From contig NZ_SPQM01000044.1 of NCBI RefSeq assembly GCF_004570345.1, positions 1 through 34,371 of the forward strand: a stretch of 34,371 bases of DNA, read 5' to 3'. Both the position numbers and the translations under genes were made by a program. Source of the DNA: Blastococcus sp. CT_GayMR20 (GTDB lineage: Bacteria > Actinomycetota > Actinomycetes > Mycobacteriales > Geodermatophilaceae). Of the stretch, positions 9,671-16,991 are shown in pieces (the first letter of the stretch is position 1; each line of letters begins with the position of its first letter). Under the pieces are notes generated by a model. The model was not told where the DNA came from. It did not search any database and saw nothing but the letters and a program-made list of their open reading frames with translations.

Positions 9671-11608
9671 GTGCCCGGTGCCCGCAAGGCCCTCGTCGTC
9701 GCCACGTACGCCTACAGCGACGGCGGCCTGAAGCGGCTCACCGCACCACAGCACGACGCGGAGTCCTTCGCCTCGGTCCTGGAGGACCCGGCGATCGCCG
9801 GCTTCGACGTCACGATGCTGGTCAACGAGCCCCACTACGTGGTCGGCGAGGCGATCGCCGACTTCTACGCCGGTGCCCGCTCGGACGACCTGACGCTGCT
9901 GTACTTCACCGGGCACGGGCTCAAGGACGACGAGGGCCGGCTCTACCTGGCGATGACGAACACCCGCCGCGAGGCGCTCATGTTCACCGCCATCTCCGGC
10001 GCCCAGCTCAACGACGCCATGGACGCCTCCCGGTCGCGGCGCAAGGTGCTCATCCTCGACTGCTGCTACAGCGGCGCCTTCCCCGCCGGACGGAGCGCCA
10101 AGGCGGACGAGGGCGTGCAGACCCTCGAGCGCTTCCAGGGCAAGGGCCGGGCGGTGCTCACCGCCTCCGACGCCACCCAGTACGCGTTCGAGGGCGACGA
10201 CCTGCGCGGGTCCGGGACGTCGTCGGTGTTCACCCGGCATCTGGTCGAGGCCATCAGCAGCGGGGCGGCGGACCTCGACGAGGACGGTGACATCGCCCTG
10301 GACGAGCTGTACAGCTACGTGTACGAGCGGGTGGTCGCCGAGATGCCGCAGCAGCGGCCGAAGAAGCAGGAGGACGTCGACGGGCGGATCCTCGTCGCCC
10401 GCAACGTGAACTGGACGCTGCCGTCCTACCTCCAGCACGCGATCGACAGCCCGATCGCGGCGCAGCGGCTGAGCGCGGTGGACGAACTCGGCCACCTGCA
10501 CCGCGTGGGCAACGAGGTCGTCCGCGCGGCGGTGCTGGGACGGCTCCGGGCGCTGGCCGCCGACGACAGCCGGTCGGTGTCGTCCGGCGCCACCGCGATG
10601 CTGGAACGGATCGGAACGGGAACGCAGCCGCCGGACACCGTGCCTGCCCCTCGCCAGGTGCCCGTCGTCGACACGGCCCCTGCGCCGGCCGTCCCGGCGC
10701 GGGCGCCGAGCGCCCCGTCGCTGCCTTCGCCCGAGGTGCCCGCCCGGACGCGCGGTCCGCTGCCGGACGCTGACGGCCCGGTGCCCTCCGACGTCCGGGA
10801 GAGCCCGCCGGCCGAGCATGGCAGCCGACCGTCGGTCGCCACGCGGACCCTTCCGCCGATCCTCCTCGTGGCCGGCGTGCTGCTCACCGTCTCCCGGTTC
10901 CTGGTGTTCGAGCCGTCGAACGACTACCACGCGATCGACATGGGCTGGTCCACCGCCGGCTGGGTGGTCCAGGTGCTGCTGCCGCTGCTGGCGGCCCTCG
11001 GTGTGCTGCTCGCGGGGCGCGGTTGGACGGCGCACGTGGCACTGGCTGCCGGTGTCTCGGCCGGTGTGCTGCTCAACCTGATCGGGCAGCTGTCGATGGC
11101 GGCCGCGGTCACGCTCGACCCCGACGTGGGGTACGCCCTCGGCCCGGCGTGGTGGCTGATCCTGGTCGCCGCCCTCGTCCTGGCCGGCGCGGTGGTCGTG
11201 GCCGTCTCGATGCCAGCGCTCCGCGCGCACGCCGGGATCGGGCGGCGGCGGTGGGCGCTGTTCGGGGGCGCGCTCGTCGTGGCGGCGGCCGTCGGCTGGC
11301 TCCTGGTCGGCCCGGTCAGCACCGACTTCGGCTGGTGGCTGCACCTCCGCATCGCCGGCCTCCTGCTGACCGCCGCCTGCCTCCCGGTCGCCGTGCTCGA
11401 CCTCGCCCCCGCGCAACGGCTCTTCGGCCTGGCCGCGGTCACCACGACCGGGATCTGGCTCGCCGCCAGCGCCGTGGAGGGCCTGGCGGTGCAGCCCTCC
11501 GGGTCCCAGTCGGGTCCGCTGCTCGTCACCCTCGTGCTGGCGCTCGTGCCGGTGGGCGGGGCCTACCTGGGGCAGGCGCGGCCCAGGGGCCGGACCGCAC
11601 CGGGCTAG
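9671..11608 (+). CDS. Caspase-family (C14) protease with EF-hand-like loop and C-terminal multi-span membrane domain
   Basis: 645 residues. The N-terminal caspase-like domain (about 4-245) has the His/Cys dyad: H82 in TGHG and C132 in LDCCYSG (C131 adjacent). Residues 201-212, DLDEDGDIALDE, fit the EF-hand loop pattern DxDxDGxIxxxE, placed where the protease domain ends. A helical region follows (about 255-313, HEAT-like in character), then a Pro/Ala-rich linker (318-395) and about eight hydrophobic segments (roughly 396-412, 430-448, 453-476, 493-513, 529-549, 558-578, 583-602, 615-634). The protease is thus predicted to be membrane-tethered, probably on the cytoplasmic side. It is likely co-transcribed with EACC1. 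Bacterial caspases in such pairs are proposed cell-death or defence effectors; substrate and trigger are unknown. GTG start chosen because it is 4 nt after the EACC1 stop. Confidence 0.88.
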   Translation: MPGARKALVVATYAYSDGGLKRLTAPQHDAESFASVLEDPAIAGFDVTMLVNEPHYVVGEAIADFYAGARSDDLTLLYFTGHGLKDDEGRLYLAMTNTRREALMFTAISGAQLNDAMDASRSRRKVLILDCCYSGAFPAGRSAKADEGVQTLERFQGKGRAVLTASDATQYAFEGDDLRGSGTSSVFTRHLVEAISSGAADLDEDGDIALDELYSYVYERVVAEMPQQRPKKQEDVDGRILVARNVNWTLPSYLQHAIDSPIAAQRLSAVDELGHLHRVGNEVVRAAVLGRLRALAADDSRSVSSGATAMLERIGTGTQPPDTVPAPRQVPVVDTAPAPAVPARAPSAPSLPSPEVPARTRGPLPDADGPVPSDVRESPPAEHGSRPSVATRTLPPILLVAGVLLTVSRFLVFEPSNDYHAIDMGWSTAGWVVQVLLPLLAALGVLLAGRGWTAHVALAAGVSAGVLLNLIGQLSMAAAVTLDPDVGYALGPAWWLILVAALVLAGAVVVAVSMPALRAHAGIGRRRWALFGGALVVAAAVGWLLVGPVSTDFGWWLHLRIAGLLLTAACLPVAVLDLAPAQRLFGLAAVTTTGIWLAASAVEGLAVQPSGSQSGPLLVTLVLALVPVGGAYLGQARPRGRTAPG

Positions 11609-11624
11609 CCGTCGACGTCGCCGG

Positions 11625-11630
11625 TAGCGT
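11625..11630 (+). promoter_or_regulatory. Candidate -10 box (TAGCGT) giving a leaderless aminotransferase transcript
   Basis: TAGCGT is followed by 7 nt and then the ATG at 11638; there is no Shine-Dalgarno. It lies in the 29-bp gap after the caspase gene, so the aminotransferase likely has its own promoter. The same hexamer and spacing precede rarA. Mirror copy at 22742-22747. Confidence 0.5.
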
Positions 11631-11637
11631 TCCGGGC

Positions 11638-12726
11638 ATGCCGTTGCGTGCCCGAACCCTGCTCGGACCCGGCCCCTCCAACCCGTACCCGGAGGCGACG
11701 GTCGCCCTCGGCCAGCCGCTGCTCGGCCACCTCGACCCGGAGTTCCTGCGGATCCTGGACGAGACGTCCGACCGGTTGCGGCAGGTCTTCGGGACGGCGA
11801 ACCGGCGCACCCTGCCACTGTCGGCGACCGGCTCCGCGGGCATGGAGGCGGCGTTCGTCAACACCGTGGGCCCGGGCGACGTGGTGGTCGTGGCGGTCAA
11901 CGGGCTGTTCGGCCAGCGGATGGTGGAGGTCGCGTCGCGGTGCGGCGCGGAGGTCGTCGCGGTGGAGCACGACTGGGGGCAGCCGGTCGACGCCTCCCGC
12001 GTGCTGGACGCGCATCCCTCGCCGAAGCTCATCGCCGCCGTGCACGCCGAGACCTCGACCGGTGTGCTGTCGGACCTCGAGCCAGTGGCCGCCGGCAAGG
12101 GCGACGCCCTGCTGCTGGCCGACTGCGTCACCTCGCTCGGCGGCGTGCCCGTGCGGCTGGACGACTGGGACGTGGACCTCGCCTACTCCGGCTCGCAGAA
12201 GTGCCTCGGGGTGGCCCCCGGCCTTGCGCCGTTCACGATCAACGACCGGGCGTGGGAGCGCCGGATCGAGAAGCCGCAGAGCTGGTACCTCGACCTCGGC
12301 CTGCTGGGCGGCTACGCGGGGGAGGCCGCGGGCTCGGGCCGGACGTACCACCACACCGCGCCGACCGGCATGGTCGTCTCGCTGCACGCGGGCCTCGGCC
12401 GGATCCTCGAGGAGGGGCTGGAGGCCGTCCACGCGCGGCACGCCGAGGCCGGCCGGCTGTTGCACGAGGGCCTGGCGGAGCTCGGCCTCGAGCTGTTCGC
12501 CGCCGAGGGCCACCGCCTGCCGGAGCTGACCACGGTGAAGGTGCCCGACGGCGTCGACTCGGCCGCGGTCCGCAAGGAGCTGCTGGAGCGCTACGACCTG
12601 GAGATCGGCGGGGGAGTGGGCGCCTATGCGAGCTCCGTCTGGCGGATCGGACTGATGGGCCCGAACGCGGCGCCCGACAAGGTCGCCCTCGTGCTGGCCG
12701 CCCTCAAGGAGACCCTCGCCCGCTGA
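11638..12726 (+). CDS. Class V PLP-dependent aminotransferase (alanine-glyoxylate/serine-pyruvate type)
   Basis: A 362-residue fold-type I aminotransferase of the alanine-glyoxylate/serine-glyoxylate/serine-pyruvate group, expected to move an amino group from alanine or serine to a 2-oxo acid in the cytoplasm. Visible features: N-terminal LLGPGPSNPYPEA (8-20), SATGSAGMEA (62-71) for cofactor phosphate binding, D162 in ADCVTSLGG contacting the PLP ring nitrogen, and the Schiff-base lysine K188 in SGSQKCLG (184-191). Family length is about 360-400. The start is the ATG just after the TAGCGT box; upstream codons in the same frame lie inside the caspase gene. The precise donor and acceptor cannot be told from sequence. 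Its 3' end faces the convergent DUF559 gene across a palindromic repeat. Confidence 0.9.
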   Translation: MPLRARTLLGPGPSNPYPEATVALGQPLLGHLDPEFLRILDETSDRLRQVFGTANRRTLPLSATGSAGMEAAFVNTVGPGDVVVVAVNGLFGQRMVEVASRCGAEVVAVEHDWGQPVDASRVLDAHPSPKLIAAVHAETSTGVLSDLEPVAAGKGDALLLADCVTSLGGVPVRLDDWDVDLAYSGSQKCLGVAPGLAPFTINDRAWERRIEKPQSWYLDLGLLGGYAGEAAGSGRTYHHTAPTGMVVSLHAGLGRILEEGLEAVHARHAEAGRLLHEGLAELGLELFAAEGHRLPELTTVKVPDGVDSAAVRKELLERYDLEIGGGVGAYASSVWRIGLMGPNAAPDKVALVLAALKETLAR

Positions 12727-12746
12727 CCCCCGGGCTCGTCGGCCGC

Positions 12747-12814
12747 CGAGTGCTGACTTGTCGTCGTCCGCGCCGGCGTGCCCGCCCGTGTCGACGACGA
12801 CAACTCAACACTCG
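12747..12814. repeat. 68-bp palindromic repeat, copy 1 (between aminotransferase and DUF559 genes)
   Basis: Starts CGAGTGCTGACTTGTCGTCG and ends CTCAACACTCG. The outer 22-nt arms pair at 20 of 22 positions. The centre holds a second small hairpin, GGCG-TGCC-CGCC (12775-12786). It is about 88% identical to copy 2 (13769-13836), in the same orientation and of the same length. It begins 20 bp after the aminotransferase stop and ends 4 bp before the DUF559 stop, so it may serve as a terminator for both. The two-copy sequence relation also suggests a dispersed repeat of the REP or MITE kind. Confidence 0.85.
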
Positions 12815-12818
12815 CGCG

Positions 12819-13688
12819 TCACCAGCGGGCGCCGCGGCTGCGCAGGGCTCCGGCGACCCGGTCGACGACATCCGCGCGCCGGTGGAGATGTCTCGCCCCG
12901 AACCGGAGCAGCAGCCACCCGCCGGCAGCCATGAGGGAGTAGCGGTCGAGGTCGCGCCCGAACTGCGGGCCCTCAGCGTGCTGTCGCCCCTCGTACTCGA
13001 GCGCGACCTTCCAGCGCGAGTAGCCGAGGTCGGCATGCGCCACCTCACGTCCGTACCCGTCGAACACGGGCACCTGGGGTTCGGGATCCGGCAGGTCACT
13101 GGCGACCAGCCAGTAGCGGAACAGGCTCTCCGGGCGCGACGCCGCCAGAGGACTCAGGATCGGCGCGACGTCACGGGCCAGCACGACCCCGCGACTCCCA
13201 TGGGCGCGCTCCAGGCGTGCGCCGAGTGTCTCGTGCGAGAGATGACCGGCCCGGCAGAGCGCGTCCCCGACGGCCACCAGCTCGTCCGGCGCCAGAACGG
13301 CCGCCAGGTCGAGCAGTGTCTGTGGACCGCTCGTCAACCGCAGCCCGCCGTGGTCGACGACGTCCTCGGACCCCAGCCTGCGCACGTGGACCCGGACGTT
13401 GCGCCGCTGCGGCCGGCTGATCCCGGGCGGCACGATGATCTGCAGGGGCAATGCCGGCGACACCGGTGCCCCCAGCACCCAGGCGGCGGTCAGGTGCGAG
13501 AAGACCGCGCTGCCCGGCAGCACCGGCGCGGCCGCATGACAGGCGTTCAGGAGCGTGAGCGGAACGGCGCGCGACACGTAGGCACCACGGGTCACCCGGA
13601 CGCCGTCGTCCCTCAGTTCTGCTCGCGTCACACCGGCGGCGACCGCCGCTGCCCAGCTGTATGTCGGCGGTAGAGCGTGTCGTTCCAC
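12819..13688 (-). CDS. AbiEi-like/DUF559 protein (putative wHTH plus PD-(D/E)XK-type endonuclease-like domain)
   Basis: 289 residues. The N-terminus (about 8-40, SWAAAVAAGVTRAELRDDGV followed by RGAYVS) resembles the winged-helix region of AbiEi-type antitoxin proteins that precede DUF559 domains. The C-terminus (about 185-275) resembles DUF559, related to Vsr and other PD-(D/E)XK enzymes: E187 in RPESLF, D220 in HADLGY, E231 and E233 in LEYEGRQH, then QFGRDLDRY and GWLLLRF. A catalytic Lys is not evident; Q/H occupy that area, as is usual for DUF559. No partner AbiEii toxin gene is adjacent, so a true toxin-antitoxin role is doubtful. The GTG start has no clear Shine-Dalgarno and may be wrong by some codons. 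The gene is bracketed by two palindromic repeats. Substrate unknown. Confidence 0.75.
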   Translation of the reverse strand: MERHALPPTYSWAAAVAAGVTRAELRDDGVRVTRGAYVSRAVPLTLLNACHAAAPVLPGSAVFSHLTAAWVLGAPVSPALPLQIIVPPGISRPQRRNVRVHVRRLGSEDVVDHGGLRLTSGPQTLLDLAAVLAPDELVAVGDALCRAGHLSHETLGARLERAHGSRGVVLARDVAPILSPLAASRPESLFRYWLVASDLPDPEPQVPVFDGYGREVAHADLGYSRWKVALEYEGRQHAEGPQFGRDLDRYSLMAAGGWLLLRFGARHLHRRADVVDRVAGALRSRGARW

Positions 13689-13768
13689 CGGCCGACGATC
13701 ACCGCGTGCCCTGCTCGGAGAGCGGCCTCGGGCCTATCGGTGGACGACGCCGAGGCCTGTGGATCCGG

Positions 13769-13836
13769 CGAGTACTGACTTGTCGTCCTCTGCGACGGCG
13801 TGTCCGCCCGTGTCGTCGACGACCACTCAGCACTCG
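13769..13836. repeat. 68-bp palindromic repeat, copy 2 (between DUF559 and aldo/keto reductase genes)
   Basis: Starts CGAGTACTGACTTGTCGTCC and ends CTCAGCACTCG. It aligns with copy 1 without gaps, with 8 differences in 68 bases. Arms pair at 17 of 22 positions; the inner hairpin GGCG-TGTC-CGCC (13797-13808) is kept. It sits 30 bp beyond the stop codon of the minus-strand aldo/keto reductase and 80 bp upstream of the assigned DUF559 start. Confidence 0.85.
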
Positions 13837-13866
13837 ACCCGGTAGCGGCGGCCGGGAAGGCGGGGG

Positions 13867-14742
13867 TCAGGCGGTGTTGAGGCGGTTCAGCTGGTCGTCG
13901 GTCAGCGTCACGTGGGTCGCGGCGGCGGAGTCCTGGATCGACCGGGGGCGAGAGGCACCGGGGATCGGGATCACGACGTCGGCCTGGGCGAGGTGCCACG
14001 CGAGCGTGACCTGATAGACCGACACGCCCAGTTCCTCTGCCACCTCGGCGAACGCCGGCGCCTGCGCGTCGAGGGATCCGGCCGCGCCCACCCCGCCGAA
14101 CGGGCTCCACGGCAGCCAGGCCAGCCCGTGCTCCGCGCAGTGCGCCAGCTCCACGGCGGAGGACCGGTAGCCGGGGGAGAACTGGTTCTGGACGCTCACC
14201 AGTGCCTCGCCGAGGACGGCGCGAGCCGAGTCGATCTGCGGGATGGAGGCGTTCGAGATGCCGACCATGCGCACCAGGCCGTCGTCGTACAGCGCCCGCA
14301 GCGCAGCCATCGACACCTCCCACGGCGTCGTCGGGTCGGGCCGGTGGAACTGGTACAGCCCGATCGCCTCGACGCCCAGGCGCTTGAGCGACGCCTCGCA
14401 CGCCTGCCGCAGGTAGGACGGCGACCCGTCGAGACCCCAGTCGGTGCCCTCACGGGTGTGCCCGCCCTTCGTGGCCACCAGCACGTCCTCGGCGCCCGAT
14501 CCGTAGGACGCCAGCGCGGCCGCCACCAGGGACTCGTTGTGCCCGAACTCGGCCTCGTCCCGCGCGTAGGCGTCGGCGGTGTCGATCAGGGTGACCCCGG
14601 CGTCCACGGCGGCGTGCACCACGGCCTCGGCCTCGGCCGGGGAGGGGCGGTCCTCCTTCGTCGACAGGGGCATGGCGCCCAGCCCGATCGCGCTCACGGT
14701 GACGCGCCCGACGGTCTCGTTCCCGATGCTCCGCTGTTCCAC
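13867..14742 (-). CDS. Aldo/keto reductase (second, distinct copy)
   Basis: 291 residues from the GTG at 14742 (minus strand), starting [20 protein letters not shown](P)H-dependent aldo/keto reductase with a complete tetrad: D54 and Y59 (LIDTADAYA), K92 (VATKGG) and H133 (LYQFHRPD). The C-terminal [14 protein letters not shown] segment fits the cofactor-binding site. It is clearly a different protein from the reductase at 6426-7409, lacking its insertions and sharing only family motifs. An in-frame upstream start would add 11 residues that overlap the rarA promoter, so the shorter form is preferred. Divergent from rarA with only 35 bp between starts, so the two promoters overlap. Substrate not predictable. 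Confidence 0.88.
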   Translation of the reverse strand: MEQRSIGNETVGRVTVSAIGLGAMPLSTKEDRPSPAEAEAVVHAAVDAGVTLIDTADAYARDEAEFGHNESLVAAALASYGSGAEDVLVATKGGHTREGTDWGLDGSPSYLRQACEASLKRLGVEAIGLYQFHRPDPTTPWEVSMAALRALYDDGLVRMVGISNASIPQIDSARAVLGEALVSVQNQFSPGYRSSAVELAHCAEHGLAWLPWSPFGGVGAAGSLDAQAPAFAEVAEELGVSVYQVTLAWHLAQADVVIPIPGASRPRSIQDSAAATHVTLTDDQLNRLNTA

Positions 14743-14764
14743 GAGACCTGTCGTGCCCCGCGGG

Positions 14765-14770
14765 TAGCGT
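14765..14770 (+). promoter_or_regulatory. Candidate -10 box (TAGCGT) giving a leaderless rarA transcript
   Basis: TAGCGT is followed by exactly 7 nt and then GTG at 14778, with no Shine-Dalgarno. Same hexamer and spacing as before the aminotransferase gene. Lies in the 35-bp divergent gap shared with the aldo/keto reductase. Mirror copy at 19602-19607. Confidence 0.5.
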
Positions 14771-14777
14771 CGCAACC

Positions 14778-16115
14778 GTGAGTTCGCTGTTCGACGACCC
14801 GGTGGAGGCCGCGGCGGAGGCGGCGGTCGACGCGGGTGCGCCGCTGGCCGTGCGCATGCGGCCGCGCGCCCTGGACGAGGTCGTCGGCCAGCAGCACCTC
14901 CTCGGTGAGCGCGCCCCCCTGCGCCGGCTGGTCGAGTCCGACGAGCCGATGTCCCTGGTCCTCTACGGCCCGCCCGGCACCGGCAAGACGACGCTGGCCC
15001 ACGTCATCTCGCTGGCGACCAAGCGGCAGTTCGTACAGCTCTCGGCGCTCGACTCCGGGGTCAAGGAGGTGCGCGCGGTGATCACCGCGGCCAAGCGCGA
15101 GCTCACGTACGCGGGCCGGCGGACGGTCCTGTTCATCGACGAGGTCCACCGGTTCTCCAAGACCCAGCAGGACAGCCTGCTGTCGGCGGTGGAGGACCGG
15201 ATCGTCAGCCTCATCGCCGCGACCACGGAGAACCCGTTCTTCTCCGTCGTCAGCCCGCTGCTGAGCCGCAGCCTCGTCCTGGCGCTGCAGCCGCTCAGCG
15301 ACGACGACGTCCGCGCCGTCCTGCACCGCGCTCTCACCAGCGAGCGCGGGCTCCACGGCGCGGTCACGCTCACCGACGAGGCGGAGAAGCACCTGCTCCG
15401 GATCGCCGGCGGCGACGCCCGCAAGGCGCTCACGGCACTCGAGTCCGGCGCCGGGGCGGCGAAGGCCGCGAGCACCGACGTGCTGGACCTCGAGACGTTG
15501 GAGACGGCCGTCGCGCAGGCCGCGGTCCGCTACGACCGGCAGGGTGACCAGCACTACGACGTCACCAGCGCGCTGATCAAGAGCATCCGCGGCAGCGACG
15601 TCGACGCCGCGCTGCACTACCTGGCCCGCATGGTGGCCGCGGGGGAGGACCCGCGCTTCATCGCGCGCAGGCTGGTCATCTCCGCCAGCGAGGACATCGG
15701 CATGGCCGATCCGACGGCCCTGCTCACCGCGGTCGCCGCCGCCGATGCCGTCGCCTTCATCGGCATGCCCGAGGGGCACTTGTCGCTGGCGCACGCCGTC
15801 GTCCACCTGGCCACCGCGCCGAAGTCCAACGCCGTCACCGTCGGCATGGGCGAGTCGATGGCCGACGTCCACGCGGGGCTGGCTGGCCCCGTGCCGCCGG
15901 GACTGCGCGACGGCCACTACCCCGGCGCCAGGAAGCTCGGGCACGGCACGACCTACAGCTATCCGCACGCCCACCCGGACGGCGTCGTCCCCCAGCAGTA
16001 CCCACCCGACGCACTGGTGGGGAAGGACTACTACCGGCCGACGAACCGGGGCGCGGAGGCCCGGCTGGGCGAGCGCCTGGCGAAGCTCCGCGCGATCGTC
16101 CGACGCACCCGCTGA
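14778..16115 (+). CDS. rarA: Replication-associated recombination protein A (RarA/MgsA AAA+ ATPase)
   Basis: A 445-residue clamp-loader-type AAA+ ATPase that acts at stalled replication forks and single-stranded gaps. Visible: N-terminal [16 protein letters not shown] (28-43), Walker A GPPGTGKT (64-71), Walker [10 protein letters not shown] (118-126, D121/E122), sensor 1 IAATTENP (146-153), the SPLLSRS arginine-finger region about 160, and the C-terminal tetramerisation and MgsA-type region with SEDIGMADP and the SYPHAHPDG stretch. Length matches the family (430-460). The GTG start is placed directly after a TAGCGT box, implying a leaderless mRNA. The position before DUF948-DUF6167-alaS is conserved in actinobacteria. 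Confidence 0.96.
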   Translation: MSSLFDDPVEAAAEAAVDAGAPLAVRMRPRALDEVVGQQHLLGERAPLRRLVESDEPMSLVLYGPPGTGKTTLAHVISLATKRQFVQLSALDSGVKEVRAVITAAKRELTYAGRRTVLFIDEVHRFSKTQQDSLLSAVEDRIVSLIAATTENPFFSVVSPLLSRSLVLALQPLSDDDVRAVLHRALTSERGLHGAVTLTDEAEKHLLRIAGGDARKALTALESGAGAAKAASTDVLDLETLETAVAQAAVRYDRQGDQHYDVTSALIKSIRGSDVDAALHYLARMVAAGEDPRFIARRLVISASEDIGMADPTALLTAVAAADAVAFIGMPEGHLSLAHAVVHLATAPKSNAVTVGMGESMADVHAGLAGPVPPGLRDGHYPGARKLGHGTTYSYPHAHPDGVVPQQYPPDALVGKDYYRPTNRGAEARLGERLAKLRAIVRRTR

Positions 16116-16164
16116 CACACCGCCGCAGACCGGCAGGCGACGGACGCCCGACGGTGGCCCCGAC

Positions 16165-16170
16165 TACTGT
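16165..16170 (+). promoter_or_regulatory. Candidate -10 box (TACTGT) for the DUF948 gene
   Basis: TACTGT matches TANNNT and lies in the 111-bp gap after rarA. It predicts a leader of about 50 nt that includes AGGAG at 16216-16220, just before the GTG start. No convincing -35. Mirror copy at 18202-18207. Confidence 0.4.
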
Positions 16171-16226
16171 GACCACGCCGGGCCGACGCCCGCTGAAACG
16201 CCCGTCATCGAGAACAGGAGTCCCGT

Positions 16227-16652
16227 GTGTCCCCAGGAGAGTGGGCCGGACTGATCGCTGCCCTGGCCTTCGTGCTGTTGGTGGTGCTGATCGCGATTCC
16301 GCTGCTCAAGCTCGGGCGCACGCTCGACGAGGCGACGCTGACCATCCGGCAGGTACGTGAGCAGAGTGCGCCGATCCTGGGCCAGGCGAGCACCACCGTC
16401 GCGCACGTCAACAGCAACCTCGAGCGGGTCGACGACATCACCGGCAACGCGGCGAACGTCTCCAGCAACGTCGCCGCCCTGTCCAGCGTCGTCGCCGCCA
16501 CCCTGGGCAGCCCCCTGATCAAGGTCGCCGCCTTCAGCTACGGCGTGCGCACCGCCGCCAAGAAGAAGCGTGAGGGGGCCGCGCTCGCCGAGGCCGCCCA
16601 GCGCGACAAGGACGCACGCCGGGCACGGCGCGCGGCGCGGCGGGCCGCCTGA
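16227..16652 (+). CDS. DUF948 family small membrane protein
   Basis: 141 residues: one N-terminal membrane helix (about 7-28), then a helical region with heptad-like spacing (about 30-92, including [20 protein letters not shown]) and a very basic Ala/Arg/Lys-rich C-terminus (110-141). This is the layout of DUF948 proteins, whose function is not established; a membrane-bound coiled-coil is likely. The GTG at 16227 is preferred to the overlapping GTG at 16225 because only the former is in frame; AGGAG lies 6 nt upstream. The stop overlaps the next start (TGATG), so translation of the two is likely coupled. Confidence 0.85.
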   Translation: MSPGEWAGLIAALAFVLLVVLIAIPLLKLGRTLDEATLTIRQVREQSAPILGQASTTVAHVNSNLERVDDITGNAANVSSNVAALSSVVAATLGSPLIKVAAFSYGVRTAAKKKREGAALAEAAQRDKDARRARRAARRAA

Positions 16653-16939
16653 TGCGCCGGCTGTTCTGGCTGGCCATGGGCATCACGATCGGCGCCCTCG
16701 TCGTCCGCAAGCTGAGCCGCGCCGCCGAGAAGATGACCCCGGCCGGCATCGCCGGATCCATCGCCGAGGGGCTCCGCGACCTCGCCGAGGCGATCGGCGA
16801 CTTCGGCGCCGACATCCGCGCCGCCGCCGCCGAGCGCGAGGCCGAGCTCCGCGCCGGCACCGGCCTGGACGCGCCGCTCCCCACCGGCGACCAGATCCAG
16901 CTCCCCGGTCGGCACGGCGCCAGCGCCGCCGACTCCTGA
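16652..16939 (+). CDS. DUF6167 family small membrane-associated protein
   Basis: 95 residues with a short N-terminal hydrophobic helix (about 4-18, [15 protein letters not shown]), a basic patch, an amphipathic Ala/Glu-rich helix (about 30-72) and a short Gly/Pro tail. Small proteins of this type (DUF6167) are commonly encoded between the DUF948 gene and alaS in actinobacteria; the function is unknown. Its ATG shares one base with the preceding stop codon. Together with the DUF948 protein it may form a small membrane complex; this is inferred only from coupling and conserved neighbourhood. Confidence 0.8.
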   Translation: MRRLFWLAMGITIGALVVRKLSRAAEKMTPAGIAGSIAEGLRDLAEAIGDFGADIRAAAAEREAELRAGTGLDAPLPTGDQIQLPGRHGASAADS

Positions 16940-16946
16940 CCCCGGT

Positions 16947-16963
16947 CGGGTCCCCGGGACCCG
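16947..16963. other. Perfect hairpin before alaS (terminator or leader element)
   Basis: CGGGTCC (16947-16953) pairs with GGACCCG (16957-16963) over a 3-base loop. It begins 7 bp after the DUF6167 stop and ends 28 bp before the alaS ATG. It lacks a U-tract. It could be a weak terminator or an alaS leader element. Mirror copy at 17409-17425. Confidence 0.4.
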
Positions 16964-16991
16964 CCATCCGCAGAACTGAGTAGACCTGACG

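Noticed and set aside
12819..13688. Complete type IV (AbiE) toxin-antitoxin system
   Set aside because: No AbiEii nucleotidyltransferase-toxin gene lies beside the AbiEi-like gene; the neighbours are an aminotransferase and an aldo/keto reductase.
12747..13836. Insertion-sequence ends or a CRISPR-type array
   Set aside because: Only two copies, about 1 kb apart, each internally palindromic. There is no transposase, no clear target-site duplication, and no regular spacer series.
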